From NCBI GenBank assembly GCA_033961575.1, contig CM066738.1, positions 87,431,478-87,495,477 of the forward strand: a stretch of 64,000 nucleotides of DNA, given 5' to 3'. Position 1 is the first letter of the stretch, and each line of letters opens with the position of its first letter. Shown one piece after another: positions 12,290 through 23,341 of this stretch. Both the position numbers and the translations under genes were made by a program. A model generated the notes under the pieces. That model did not search any database. It saw only the letters and a list, made by a program, of their open reading frames with translations, and was not told the DNA's origin. The DNA is from Aselliscus stoliczkanus (Eukaryota > Chordata > Mammalia > Chiroptera > Hipposideridae).

Positions 12290-12490
12290 GTGAACTTTGA
12301 CACCAAATCAGATCCCCCTCCAGCTCTTAGTAGCTAAAGGCAATGGTAAAGCACTCCCGTGCTCTAAGCCCATTTCTTTATCTCTAACATGGAGGTAACA
12401 ATAGTATCTGTATGGTAGAGTAGTGTGGGTTTAAACAAGGTGATGAAAAAGTGAAAGGGTTTTGCAAATTTTCAATTACTCAATGAATCT
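12290..12490 (+). repeat. MIR-like fragment
   Basis: Text such as CTCTAAGCCCATTTCTTTAT followed by AACATGGAGGTAACAATAGT matches the 'cctcagtttcctcatctgtaaaatgggg' block of MIRb in degraded form. Confidence 0.55.
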
Positions 12491-12896
12491 CTGCAGGTGC
12501 TCACATGGGTGCTTCTAAGCAGTAGTCAAATGTATTTCAAGTTAAGTTATTGCTGAAAAGTTGTTTCTCTCACATTTTCTTAGACCATAGAGCCAGATTG
12601 TCAGGATTCAGTAGAATTCCAGACACACCATCTGGACAGCCTCAGTGTGATGAATTATACTTTCCCAAGTTTTAAGAGTCAAAAAAATGAGTGAGCCAAC
12701 TCTTTCCCTTACTCATCTTCCTGTTTCTGGGTCCACAGGAAAGAGAGAGAAGCATATAAACATAGAGTGGTAAGGACAACCAGAGTTTTCAGGGATCATT
12801 AACAAAGTTTTAGAATTAGTTTAGATAAGATTACATGATATGGTAGCAAAGTGACGCCATGAGTCTAGACATACAATCCTTCCGTAAGTGCTTAAA

Positions 12897-13546
12897 TGAG
12901 GTGTGATCAAACAATACAGTGAATGTTTAAATTTTTAAAAATGCATTACACTAATGGACACATTGCCAATAATCCCCCTCGAAATACTTCTCCTCACTTT
13001 GAACACAGTTATCCCATCGTTCTTGTCACTTTCTGAAGCAGTTCTGGAAGTCCTCTGTCATGAGTGTCTTTAGTTGTGCTGTCATGGCAGCCTTGATGCC
13101 CTGAATCATTTTGACTTTGGGGAAGAGGCAGCAGTCACATGGTTCCAGATCTGGTGAATAAATGGATGAGGACACACTGTAATATTTTTATTTTATTTGT
13201 CATACCAGAAGCGATGTGTGACATAGAGCTTTGTCATGATGGTGGATGATTTATGGCACACTTTATTTATTTTTATTTTTTTATTTTTTTTGAGGGCAGT
13301 TTCACTGGCCCTCATATGTGGGACCGAACCGGGGCCACTGGCTTCCCAAGCCAGCGCTTATGGCACACTTTACAACACACCTTCTCTCGTCTGTAGCTCA
13401 CACCCCACTGACTGCACAGAACAAGTTGAAACTTGTCACAGACTATTAATAAGATTTGATGTGCCGCTTCCCGTGTTGAAGATCCCTACCTTTCCGTTGG
13501 ATGGCATTCGGTAGCGGCACTTACCGTATTTTAAGATAACACCTCG
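12897..13546 (-). mobile_element. mariner-type transposon with both ends, internally deleted, SINE-interrupted
   Basis: Terminal inverted repeats are visible at both ends: TGAGGTGTGATCAAACAATA at the low-coordinate end and CGAGGTGTTATCTTAAAATA read from the high-coordinate end. TA follows at 13547-13548; the other flank is AA, presumably a mutated TA. On the minus strand the transposase remnant runs from HHDKALCH (around the second catalytic Asp) to ITVCPHP, then SPDLEPCD with the third Asp, LFPKVK, and EEKYFEGD at the C-terminus. A TGA replaces the Trp codon found in the 8.5-kb copy (FRK-stop-Q versus FRKWQ). The N-terminal half, including the DNA-binding domain and first Asp, is deleted. 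It cannot be active. Confidence 0.88.
13266..13358 (-). mobile_element. SINE family A, 5'-truncated, nested in mariner
   Basis: The insertion is flanked by TATGGCACACTTTA at 13252-13265 and 13359-13372. On the minus strand the SINE starts at AGCGCTGGCTTGGGAAGCC, so the first part of its head (including the A-box 5' side) is missing. The hairpin before the A tail is present. The insertion post-dates the mariner copy it sits in. Confidence 0.9.
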
Positions 13547-13548
13547 TA

Positions 13549-14104
13549 TATTAGTTTCCTATTGTTTCTGTAACAAAGTACCATAAATGTAGTGACTAGT
13601 GGCTTAAACATTACAAATTTATTATTTGACAGTTCTGAAGGCCAGAAGTCTCACTGAATTAAAATCAAGATATAAAGAGAGCCTTCAGTGTTTCTTCTGC
13701 TGGCTTTTGGGACCAATGTGTTACCTGCGTTTTCCAGCTTCGAGAAGCTGCCCACATTCTTTGACTGGTAGCCTTTTTCCCTCTTCAAAGACAGCAATCA
13801 CATCAATCTTTTGTCATCCTAGCTTCTCTGATTCTGCTGCTTCCCTCCTTCCTTATAAGTATCCTTGTGATTATAGTGTATCCACCCAGGTAATTCAGGA
13901 TAATCTCCAGATCCTGAAGGTGATCACATTTACACAGAGCAAAATCCATTTTGTAATATAATATCATGTAATTATAATCTAATATAGCCACACATTCCAG
14001 GGATTAACTCATTTGCTCTTCTGCCTCTTAACAAATAAATGTTTATTAAAGAAGTATCAGTAGATATATAAACATCTTTGAGGGCCATTACTCTGCCTAC
14101 TGCA
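13549..14104 (-). mobile_element. ERVL-MaLR-type LTR (MLT1-like)
   Basis: On the plus strand it starts TTAGTTTCCTATTGTTTCTG, passes TGGCTTAAACATTACAAATT and TTTTCCAGCTTCGAGAAGCT, and ends GGGCCATTACTCTGCCTAC, the reverse complement of a MaLR solo LTR. The 111-codon frame at 13626-13961 lies inside it and is not a gene. The mariner copy ends immediately at its edge, separated by TATA. Confidence 0.7.
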
Positions 14105-16590
14105 CTACACTATTTTGTTTTGTTTTGTGTTTTTTTCCTTGCCCCCAGCCCAGCACTGACCTCAGTTTTTGTTTTGTTTGTTTTCTATTTCCTCCCTCAT
14201 GCTAGCCCAGCATTTTCATTGGACCTCAGAGGTGTCATACCAATCTTTGAAATAACTCTCACCATGGGGCAGAGTCCCTTACCTAGTGAGGGAAAATCCC
14301 TGAGGAAATTCCCTGAGTCCATTCAAAAGCGGACCTTGATAGGATAGGTCCAGTCATGCATTTTTATAGAGCTTTTTTCTCCCTTTAGATTTCCACTGTG
14401 TAGCTCTTCTCACTGGCTTTCCAAAAACAGCCCCAATTCAGGTAAACACATTCTGAATTATTGAGTTTGAGAGTATATCCTCCTGAAAGGACAGAGATAA
14501 CAGTGATCTGTCCTTCCAGAATGTCAGCCTTGTGTTAGACACTGGAGTTAGTGTATAAGAATACTCATGTTTCTATCACACATATTCCTATAACCACAGC
14601 CAAAGAAAAATGGTGCTGAAGAAAAGGTGCTTACTATCTTTTATTTTACCCTCTGAAATCCAATTGAGAGCATGGAAAGAAATGCCCACATAGAGCCAAA
14701 TTTCATGTTCATTAATGTAATTGGGCATTAGTGCCTTAACCACCTTCTTCCACTCCACAGAAAAAAATGACCCTCTTTCTGTATTATCATCAATAATGGC
14801 CCCGTGATGGCCTGGCTGGGGTTGACCAGACTGTAACTGAGCTCTGTCCCTTGGGCAACATGGGATTTTTATTTACAGTGACAAGATGATCTTTACACTT
14901 ATTTCTCTTTGGACTGTACACACACAGCTCTATCCATAAGCCAAAATATAGCCAGGCTGGCTCTTTCCACTCTGCACTTTACTTAGCTGACTAGGTGTCA
15001 GCATTAATTTCTTGACTGTGGGGAAGTTTCATCTCTCTTGCCCCAGGGATGTTTTTTTGACCTCTTCAGCCCTGTGATTGGGAGCACTTTGGTCTTTTCT
15101 CATAAGCTCCAAACATTGTCTTTCTTTTCTATTGCAATTATTATCTCCTGTGACATTTACAAGGACCCATTCTGCTGTAGCTAGAGCTGTAAACATGCAA
15201 GAAGCCTCGGTGACCCAGAATTCTTTTCTGCTTGATCATGCCCATTAATAAGTGTAGGGGCTTTCACCATGTTTCTGAGGCCTCTGAATAAGTGTTCCAT
15301 TTCAAACGCATCCAACCAATAATGCCTTTATCAGTTGGACTCTTCAAGAACATGTTTGAAAAAATTTGGCCAAACGTAGTTATGTAAACAAAGCATTTAA
15401 TTGTTTAACTCTACAAGAACCCTCATTCATCCACACACCCTCCCCCCATTCCCCCCGCCCTAATTGTAAGTGAATGAGATTCATGCAATGACTGGAAAGT
15501 TTGCACTGGGGTTGGTTTCAAAGCTCAGGGCAATGGTGAAAATAGCACTGGACTAGCTATGAGCTGAACTCTTGACCATAATGCGCTATGCCATCTCTGA
15601 CAAGTCTTTCACTTTCTTGGGACTTCTATTTTACTAATTGGCAGAAGAAAGTTATTAGCCTACCTCACTCTCATGGCCTTTTTTAGTTCTAATATTGTGG
15701 AAATAAATATATAACCACCCAGCACCTTTCAATTTTTATCACTTTTTTATCTGTGAGTGCTGCATGCCTATTACAGTTGAAGAATTAAACTGCCCCTTCT
15801 GTGTTTAGCACTGCTGACTTCAATGCTCACATAGTTTCTTAACTTTAGGTAAGAAGAACAAGCTAGAACCAGCAGGTGTCCTCCCTTATTCACAGAGATT
15901 TACTCAGCGGTGCAGGGGATTTGAACGACAGCGACGAGAGCACACCATTGGACATTTACTAAGGCACATTCTCCAAGGTGCAATGGCGTCAGCTAACCAT
16001 TAGACAATTTTAATATTCTAAAGACATTTTGAGTAAAAAGTTTTATCTTTGGAGAATGAAATTTTGCTTTCAAGCAAGATACACACTATTTTTGTCAAGG
16101 GCAATATAACTATCTGTTTTCTAAAGGTCCACAGAATTTTCCTGTCACTGCTTTTTCTCTCCTAGACTCTCTTTAAGTTAAAACAGAAATTTGCCCTTAT
16201 CCTTGGTAGAGAGTTTGTACTCAAAGGAGGTCTGTTCTGTTCTTTGTCCCCTACTTTTGAATGTTAATACTTGTGGTGTCTCCCATTCCTCAGGTAATAT
16301 GTGTTCTGCTTGTTATGCAAAGCTTGATGAGTTCCTGTCTTAGTTCTGACTCCAGGGCTCCAAGAACCCTGTGCTCTCATTTACACTGGGAGGACATGCA
16401 TCATGCAACTGAACTCCTGATTTTTTTAAATTTAACATATTTTTTTTAATGCATCTTCTCAATTAGATTACGAGGCCATTGAGAACAGAAAACATTCTGT
16501 ATTCTTCCTACTCTGGAAATAATAAGTGATCATGAATATTTATGGGTGTTACATAACTTCTGTCATATGGAGGGTTAATCACAGATAAAT
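14105..16590. other. unassigned stretch
   Basis: About 2.5 kb without a recognised repeat or exon. A C-rich run (CCCTCCCCCCATTCCCCCCG) lies near 15438-15459. A short CpG-bearing patch (TTTGAACGACAGCGACGAG) lies near 15921-15939 and may be conserved non-coding DNA, but that is a guess. Confidence 0.4.
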
Positions 16591-16592
16591 AT

Positions 16593-16783
16593 CAGTCATG
16601 TTATTCTCAAAGTGGAGTCCCTGAACCAGAAGCATCAGAGCCATCTGGGACTTTGTCAGAAAGGCAAATTCTCAGACTCCATCCTGGACTGACACAATCA
16701 GAGATCCCAGGAGTGTGACCCGATCTCTGTGGCTTCAGGATCCTCCCAGTTGATTCTGATGAATGCTAATGTTTGACAATCAC
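16593..16783 (+). mobile_element. MER5A (hAT-Charlie non-autonomous transposon)
   Basis: Near full length. It runs from CAGTCATGTTATTCTCAAAG through GGCAAATTCTCAGACTCCAT to GTTTGACAATCAC, with the inverted ends CAG-TTCTCAAAG and TTTGACAATCAC. MER5A is an old eutherian hAT element without coding capacity. Confidence 0.85.
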
Positions 16784-17955
16784 ACTCACATAAATCCTTG
16801 AAGATATAGGTACTCTGTCATCACTAACACAAACACAGTAAAACTTTGTGACTGACAGTGGAAATATGCGATGAATTAAGTTGTGGTTTCATAAATGCAT
16901 TCATTTGTTGTGGTGCTTTATTCATGAAGATAAAGCATTTGCCACCCATACCATCACCTGCCAGTGACAGTATACAAAACAGGCACCAGTACCGGTTTTC
17001 CCAGAAAAATGTCCACTGATTTTTATAAATGAAAAAGGTGACTATTAATATCATCTTACTATAAGTCAACTTTTAGTCACTTCTGTTAAATGTGTTGAGG
17101 CGCCAGAATCTGAGGCTATTCTGTGGTCTCTGCATGGACACTGGGCCTGGCTTGGCTGAGTTAGGGGGAGGGTAGATGTTCCCCCTCCCTGTTCTACACT
17201 TGGCATTCCCTCCCAAATGGGCATTCTGGAGAGGTGACATTATATGCGCCTGCCTATGAGAAAATCCCAACATCTAATCAAAATCCATTGTAAGAGGATA
17301 TTGGGTTCTCTAGATGCATCCCAACGAGGGGCTGCATATCACCAGTATTGCTTTGTTTATTTATTTTTGCTTTTATAATACAGTTTTAAGGTACAGACAA
17401 TCTGGTTTCTGCCAGTGAACCTTCACATGTGTATTATTTTGGTCGGTGACCTTGACTAATGAATATAGTTACAAAGAAGTGCCCCTCAAAGGTGTAGGTT
17501 TCTGTTTGTGTGTTTGTGTGTGCATGGACAAACACTATTACAGGAGAGAGTGAAGAGAAAGATTTATTCTCCTAAAATACATCAGCCAGATTCCTCAGTT
17601 AATTACTCCTTTTGAGAAATTAGCCCAATCTGTCACTGGCTTACTGACAGGCAGTGATTTCCTCAGGTAGACACCTGGAAGCAATTGCCTTCAGCTGCTT
17701 ACCTGTGATACAGGTATATATAGGAGGTATACACACCACAGGAGTAGGAGTTTTTACTTAAAGTTATGCAAAGGCATGAACAGGGTGAGGCACAGAATGC
17801 TCAAGAAATTTATGAGGTTCCTAAGAAAAATCCATTCAGTAATTCAATACACAATATTTAAGTGCCTCTCCTCTACATAGCCCATGTTAGGCAGACAACA
17901 GATATGGTCTTTCCTGCTGTTTTGGGAGCATCCCATCTAAAGTGGAAGTTGAAAC
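16784..17955. other. unassigned stretch
   Basis: No exon recognised. Near 17836-17945 there is a trace of the same old 'TTTATTGAGCACC' repeat family (ACAATATTTAAGTGCCTCTC). A short TGTTTGTGTGTTTGTGTG run lies near 17501-17522. Confidence 0.4.
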
Positions 17956-17959
17956 ACTA

Positions 17960-18145
17960 GAGGGGAAGGAAGAAAGGAGGGAAGGAAGGGAGGAAAAAAA
18001 GAAGGGAGGGAGGGAGGGAGGAAGGAAGGAAGGAAGGAAGGAAGGAAGGGGATAAGGGAGAGAAGAAGGAAGGGACAGAAGAAAAGAGGGAGGGAAGAAG
18101 GGAAAGAAAGAAGGAAAGAATAGGAGGGAGAAATAGAAAATGAAG
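17960..18145. repeat. GGAA/GGGA polypurine tract
   Basis: Nearly 190 bases of almost uninterrupted purine on the plus strand, with a clean run of GGAA units near 18020-18050. Long homopurine-homopyrimidine DNA can form triplex structures. The 79-codon minus frame here translates to Ser-Pro-Leu-Phe repeats and is an artefact. Confidence 0.9.
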
Positions 18146-19690
18146 GAAAAGGAAATTAAAGCCAGTGCCTGAATATATAGAAAAAATTATATGCAATATA
18201 GTAATTCAGAGAAAGAGTACGCATGAGGTGAATTAACAAGTAAATATTCCTGGAGATGTAAGATCTGAGTAGGCTCTAAGGGAACACTAGATGGCAAAGA
18301 AAAGAAAGCATTTCCTACCAAACATTGACTTCTCTAATAATGCATTCTCCTCTGGTTAGGACAGGAAATTAGCTGAGCAGACGCAGACCTCTTTTATTTA
18401 AAGCACCCTGACTATTTAGCTTCTGTCAGTGAACTTATATCACTATTTATTCCAATCTCACAAGCTTTTGATATTGCAGAAAGGACATTTTTACTACAGC
18501 CAAATGAATCCAGTCTTTCTTAGAATATAGCAGATTTCTATTGATATATTTAAAGTGTCTGTCAATCCCTGTGCCAACTGCCAAATCATGTGTTAAATTT
18601 AAAAATAGAGCTGAACACTTAAAAGTCATCAGACTGTAATGAATGAGCATAGGTTTAAAGAAAGAAATATGAACAAACTCAAGGCATAGGAACTTAGTTA
18701 ACTAGATCACTTCAATTTTGTGGAATCCAGGCAGACTCTAGATGTTTTATGGAATGGAAACCATCCATTGCTTTCCAATGGAAATGCCATGACTGGCACA
18801 CTATCCAGTCAAAAAGAATATTTTTTCCTTGACAACTCTAAAATGGATAGAAATTGCAAATAAGAAGAAAAATGAAATTCTTTCTCTTCTAAAGTGGTAG
18901 GGAACTGTGACAATCTACTTCAAAGAAGCAGATATTTCAATATTTCCAAGATCTTTCAGAATATAATTTAGCAAATTATATTTTGCACCATCTATTGTAG
19001 GATTTTAACTTGAACCAAACAGAGTGGTCAATATTGCATTTCTTTCCTCTATCCCAATTCATTGTGAAGTCACTCCATCCTCATTGCCTAGTAAATAAGA
19101 CAGCAAAAACAGTTAGTATTTTAACCTAACTTTTGGTTAGTATTTTAGTTTCAAAAAATGATACCCTTTATCACTTTATAATCAGTTACTAATATCCAGG
19201 GGCATAATTTATCTATCAGGTTAACTAAATTATTAGATGTCTTTTTTGTGAACATGACGGGATCCTTAAACACAATCTCCATTTTCATGGGATTTAAAAT
19301 CTAGTGTTGGAAAGAAAGATGAGATATACTATAAATCAAAACAAAATTCAGTAATAAAGTGCGAGTTACAAGTTAAATTATATAATAGATTATAAAGTTA
19401 AATAAAAATGCTAGAGTTGTTGTTTTGTTCTGGTTTTAAAAGAAGCATCTTTTTATAAGGCTTTGAACATAGCATGTACTCATTAAACATGGGTTGAATG
19501 ATAAACAATACCAACAAAGAGAATAGTACAGAGGATGTCAGTTTTCCAAGGAAGCTAAAATCGTCCAGCTAGGCCTCATTAAGTAAAAATGACTTACCTA
19601 AGAAGAACATATTTTAATGGGTTGAATTTAGAAAGACAAAGAGGAGTCAGAGCAGGCAGCATAGGTGAAAGGATAAGCCAAATCTTAGAC
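18146..19690. other. unassigned AT-rich stretch
   Basis: No exon or clear repeat. Near 19270-19390 there may be the distal part of the old 'TTTATTGAGCACC' repeat. Confidence 0.4.
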
Positions 19691-19850
19691 CTGCATTATC
19701 CAACACCGTAGCCGCTAGCCACATGTAGCTACTTCACTGGCAACATTTCAAGTGCTCATCAACCACATGTGGGTACTGGCAACTGTATTAGACTGAGCGG
19801 ATACAGAATATGTCCACCATCAAGAAAATTTCCATTGGGCAGCAAAGATT
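19691..19850 (+). mobile_element. hAT-Charlie-type element fragment
   Basis: It shows the pattern CTGCATTATCCAACACCGTA, GCCGCTAGCCACATGTAGCT, ACATTTCAAGTGCTCATC and a CATTGGGCAGC end, typical of a well-known non-autonomous hAT repeat with 'ccaata ... attgg' ends. I do not assign a subfamily. Confidence 0.65.
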
Positions 19851-19867
19851 TAGACCCTTGAAACTAC

Positions 19868-19869
<2 letters not shown>

Positions 19870-19904
<35 letters not shown>
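19870..19904. repeat. (GT)n microsatellite
   Basis: About 17 uninterrupted TG units followed by an imperfect ACGCACATATGTGTGT. Confidence 0.95.
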
Positions 19905-19907
<3 letters not shown>

Positions 19908-20144
19908 CACATATGTGTGTTGAATGGATGGAAAGCTTGGCTAGTTGGCTCTTTGTGAATCTATTTCCTCATCCATACAATGAGGAAGGATACCATATGA
20001 ACTAAGCTTCTTCAGCTCTAAAATTCTGTGTGTATCTACAAAGTAAAGTCAAAAGAGCAGCTGGTTTGCATAATATAGGAGACTAAAAGAGAGAGTGTAG
20101 AAGGAAAAATGGAGAGATATTCTAGAGGAGGCTTACCAGGGCTT

Positions 20145-20220
20145 ATAGCCATCCTGTGGGCAATGGTGAGCCATTGGCAGCCTTTAAAGAGAAAATTGGT
20201 GTGGTCAATGTTGCTTTCAT
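20145..20220 (-). repeat. old repeat fragment, L2-associated text
   Basis: ATCCTGTGGGCAATGGTGAG followed by CCATTGGCAGCCTTTAAAG follows a common ancient repeat segment ('cctgtgggcaatggggagccattgaagg'). Only about 75 bp is recognisable. Confidence 0.45.
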
Positions 20221-20329
20221 TTGAATTTTGAAATTTCCCTCATTTATGTACCACTTTTCTCCTGTTTTCAGCTATCACTAGGAAATCACATCTCCTTCCT
20301 TTGAGCAATCATATGTTCCTAATTCCCAA

Positions 20330-20760
20330 ATGTGTTGACTAGGTCTCCTGGGAAGCAGAGTCTTAGATGGAGTCAGGAGTACAAATGATTTATTGAGGAA
20401 CCAACTCCTGTGGAAGATAAAAGAGTGAACAGAGAAGACGGAATCTGGCAGGGGAAGCCTTCAGGTTCTGTGCAAATCCGACGCCTATGAAGGGAAAGTG
20501 TAGAGGAAGCAGGACTGGGCAGGGAGAGGTTCAGATCACGATACAGATCTGACAAAGTCTCAGCTATCCTGAGAGGGAGCTCAGAGCAAAGATGGCCCAT
20601 TAGAGGAGTCTTGCACGGGGCAGAGAGAGCTAAGCCCTAGGGTCCCTGCTGGGTTCAACCCTTGACTGGGCTCTACTCATCAAGAATGTGGCCTCGGTTC
20701 AAAAGCTTAGGCAGGTCCTGGGGCGCTGCAGTTGAATGTCTGATAACTTTACTTCTTGCA
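20330..20760. other. repeat-like block, family not assigned
   Basis: Text such as CAAATGATTTATTGAGGAAC, with a purine-rich, GC-richer body, resembles a dispersed mammalian repeat that I cannot place. The 75-codon minus frame within it has no recognised motif. Confidence 0.3.
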
Positions 20761-21501
20761 CCTAAATGGTGAGGTCTGTCTTAAAGTGAGATCTAAACAG
20801 CACACTTCCACCACACATATAACAGCTTGCAGCTCCAACACTATCACCTCCTTTTCTCCACTTCGCAACCTCCCATTTGGTTTTCTTTGAGGTTCACCCT
20901 CCTCCCCAGAATAGCACGGGACAGGCCAAGTGAGATGGAAAATAAGCCTGCTATTCATAAAAGGATAGGACATCAAAGAAAGAAAGAATCTCATGGAGAG
21001 CTCCCTTGCCTCTGGTTCCTAAGTTATTCTTGTTGCATTGTGGTAAGCTAAAATCCTGTACCCGCTGCCTTTGCTCTGCTGCTGGCAGAGTCCTGAGCTG
21101 GATTGTTAGAAAGAGCAAAGAGGACAGTAGAGAAGAGTAAGGCTTTCAGTTTAGTTATCTAAAGGCTTATGTCTCTCCTATTCGTGTCTATATTCATGAA
21201 CCCTTCTATGTCCAGGAAAACCCAGAGTTGCCAAATATCCACTCCATGTGGGCTGCTTCTTAGATAATTGCAATGTCGCAAATGCATGTCCCTAAATTAA
21301 GCAAAGAGTTGAACCTGGGCAATTTAATACCATGCTGACTATGGGCATTTTGACATTGCCCCAAAGGGAGTTTATTTTCCCCTTAAAAAGAGGGCTGCAC
21401 TAAATAACTTGAAATTTCACCAAATGTCAGTCTTTTTCCCAAATTGAAGAATGCATTAGTCCTAACCATACTTCTAGTCAAGATACAAAGTTGGTTATGT
21501 A
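20761..21501. other. unassigned stretch
   Basis: No recognised feature. Overlapping opposite-strand short frames near 20749-21051 argue against coding. Confidence 0.4.
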
Positions 21502-21634
21502 CGGGGAGATCCAAAAAATGTATACACGACTTGTATTCATCTTTATTATTGGTGTATATTGAGTATTACAATTTCAATACAGTTTTTTCCCTTCTTAAAA
21601 TGTGTATACACTTTTTTTGGGGGGGCACCCTCTG
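21502..21634. mobile_element. short TIR transposon (GTATACA family), copy 1
   Basis: A 133-bp element between TA dinucleotides (21500-21501, 21635-21636). The left end CGGGGAGATCCAAAAAATGT and the reverse-read right end (CAGAGGGTGCCC..., then CAAAAAAAGTGTATACAC) share the CAAAAAA-GTATACAC core. About 110 bp at the right (TTGTATTCATCTT to the end) matches the copy at 27439-27674. The TA target and layout place it in the Tc1/mariner superfamily. It is a non-autonomous deletion derivative. Confidence 0.8.
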
Positions 21635-21712
21635 TAGCAGAATACATATTTAAACTGAGGCTGAGTATGGGATGGGTTTTGTAATTACTTAATGTTCAAG
21701 GCCAGTGGTTGC

Positions 21713-21889
21713 CAAAGTATGATCCTCAAGCCAATAGCATCACCTTAAACTTGATAACAAATTCATATACCTCTCAACCAAATATACCGACTCAGAAACT
21801 CTTGGTATGAGGCCAGCAATCTGTGGTTTAACAAGCCCTCCAAGTGATTCTCATGAGAGCCAGAACTGACAGAGTGGGAGCCAATGGTC
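21713..21889 (+). mobile_element. MER5A-like hAT element
   Basis: CAGTGGTTGCCAAAGTATGA at the left, then AGCATCACC, GACTCAGAAACTCT, CAGCAATCTGTGGTTTAACA and AGCCCTCCAAGTGATTCTCA, as in MER5A. It is a second copy of the family, more diverged at the right end. Confidence 0.8.
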
Positions 21890-22587
21890 TAGTTCAGGAT
21901 GACACTGAAATGTGATGTCACCATACCCAAGTTCAAGCATCCTGGCTGGAGAGTTAGAGAAATGAACTTGGAATGGGGTCATATGCCATAAAAATAGAGT
22001 TGACTTGAGGAAGGTGAAGTCATGATAATGAAGAAGAGGTTCCATTTAAATGAATTAGCAAGGAAGAAGCCAATGGACCCCTGATTGTGTATGATCTATA
22101 AAGAGGAGTAATTCTGACAGGAAGAAATATAACTGTGATCTCAACAATGTGTACCTGTGTGAAGTAGAAATGTGATTACAGTTACTAGGTCATGTGTAGA
22201 AATTTCTATGCCTTTACATGTATGATAGCATACCATATACAGTGTTCTGTACCTTTCTTTTCTAATTTTTGTTAGAAGTTTTTCTTATAATTTTATATCA
22301 TTCATTAAGTTAGTTAATATTCTATTGTACATTCTTTTAAAAATATGGATATAATCAGTTGCAGTGTTTGCCTTGAGACAACTGCTTGATTTTGGTAGGA
22401 AGGAGAGAGATTTTCTTCATATTATACATTTTTTTTCATGCTTTTTTGAATTTTGTACCATGTGTATGGATTAGCCTGTGTTAATGCCTGCATGGAATTA
22501 TATTTCTGATACATCATCATTTATGTAAGCAATCCCATATGTTAGAGCATTTGAGTTTTAATCTTTTGCTATTTCAAAAATGTTGCA

Positions 22588-22734
22588 GCACCAGCCGGGT
22601 GACTCATTTGGTTAAGAGCTCACTCAAGAGCTTGAGCTCTGAGCAACAGGGTTGCCGGTTTGATTCCTGACCCAAGCTGAGCTGCCACTGAGCTGCCAAC
22701 AGGTGGCAGGATGGCTCAGCTAAAAAAAAAAATT
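22588..22734 (+). mobile_element. Ves-like tRNA SINE (family B)
   Basis: Starts GCACCAGCCGGGTGACTCAT, carries a B-box GGTTGCCGGTTTGATTCC, then a tandem AGCTGCCACTGAGCTGCC segment and an A-rich tail. The duplication AAAAATGTTGCA lies at 22576-22587 and 22735-22746. The head resembles Ves-type SINEs of bats. A second copy is at 37578-37757. Confidence 0.85.
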
Positions 22735-23054
22735 AAAAATGTTGCAAAACTATCCTTGCACATATATCATTTAGCACATGTGTTAGTATAGCTATAGAAT
22801 AAACACCTAGAAATCCTATTCTGCTTAAATGGAACGTGCTTTTTTTTTAATTAAATTGTATTCCCAAAATATCTTCCATAAGGGCCCTAATTCAAACCAT
22901 AGTAAAATGAGAGTTCTTTTTCCATTTAATATGCTATGTTATGTACCTTTTTTAGTTTTTTCTTCTATTAGGTGGAAAACGGTAAGCATTATAGCTTCAC
23001 TTTGTACTTCACTTATTTCAGTGATGTTTAACATATTTGTTGAAAAGCTATTTC

Positions 23055-23164
23055 TTTTTTTTTTTTTTTAAGAGGGCGGTGTCACTGGCCCCTCATGTGG
23101 GATCTGAACCAGGGCCGCTGGCATCCCAAGGCAGCCCCCGACCACTGTGCCACTTGGCCGGCCC
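23055..23164 (-). mobile_element. SINE family A, minus strand
   Basis: Poly(T) followed by the reversed hairpin and head, ending TTGGCCGGCCC. The duplication AGCTATTTC lies at 23046-23054 and 23165-23173. This copy is more diverged (for example GGCAGCCCCCGACCACTG in place of the consensus) than the one 50 bp to its right. Confidence 0.88.
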
Positions 23165-23210
23165 AGCTATTTCTTTTTTTATGAACTGTATATTAGTCTC
23201 TTTTCCTCTG

Positions 23211-23341
23211 TTTTTTTTTTTTGTTTGTTTGTTTGTTTGTTTGTTTTTGAGGGCAGTATCACTGGCCCTCGTATGTGGGACCGAACCGGGGCTGCTGGCT
23301 TCCAAGGCCAGCGCTTAACCACCGCGCCACTCAGCCGGCCC
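23211..23341 (-). mobile_element. SINE family A, minus strand, (GTTT)n tail
   Basis: The duplication TTCCTCTG lies at 23203-23210 and 23342-23349. The tail, read on the plus strand, is T-rich then GTTT repeats. The head is close to consensus (GCGCTTAACCACCGCGCCAC). Short frames across it are SINE-derived. Confidence 0.9.
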
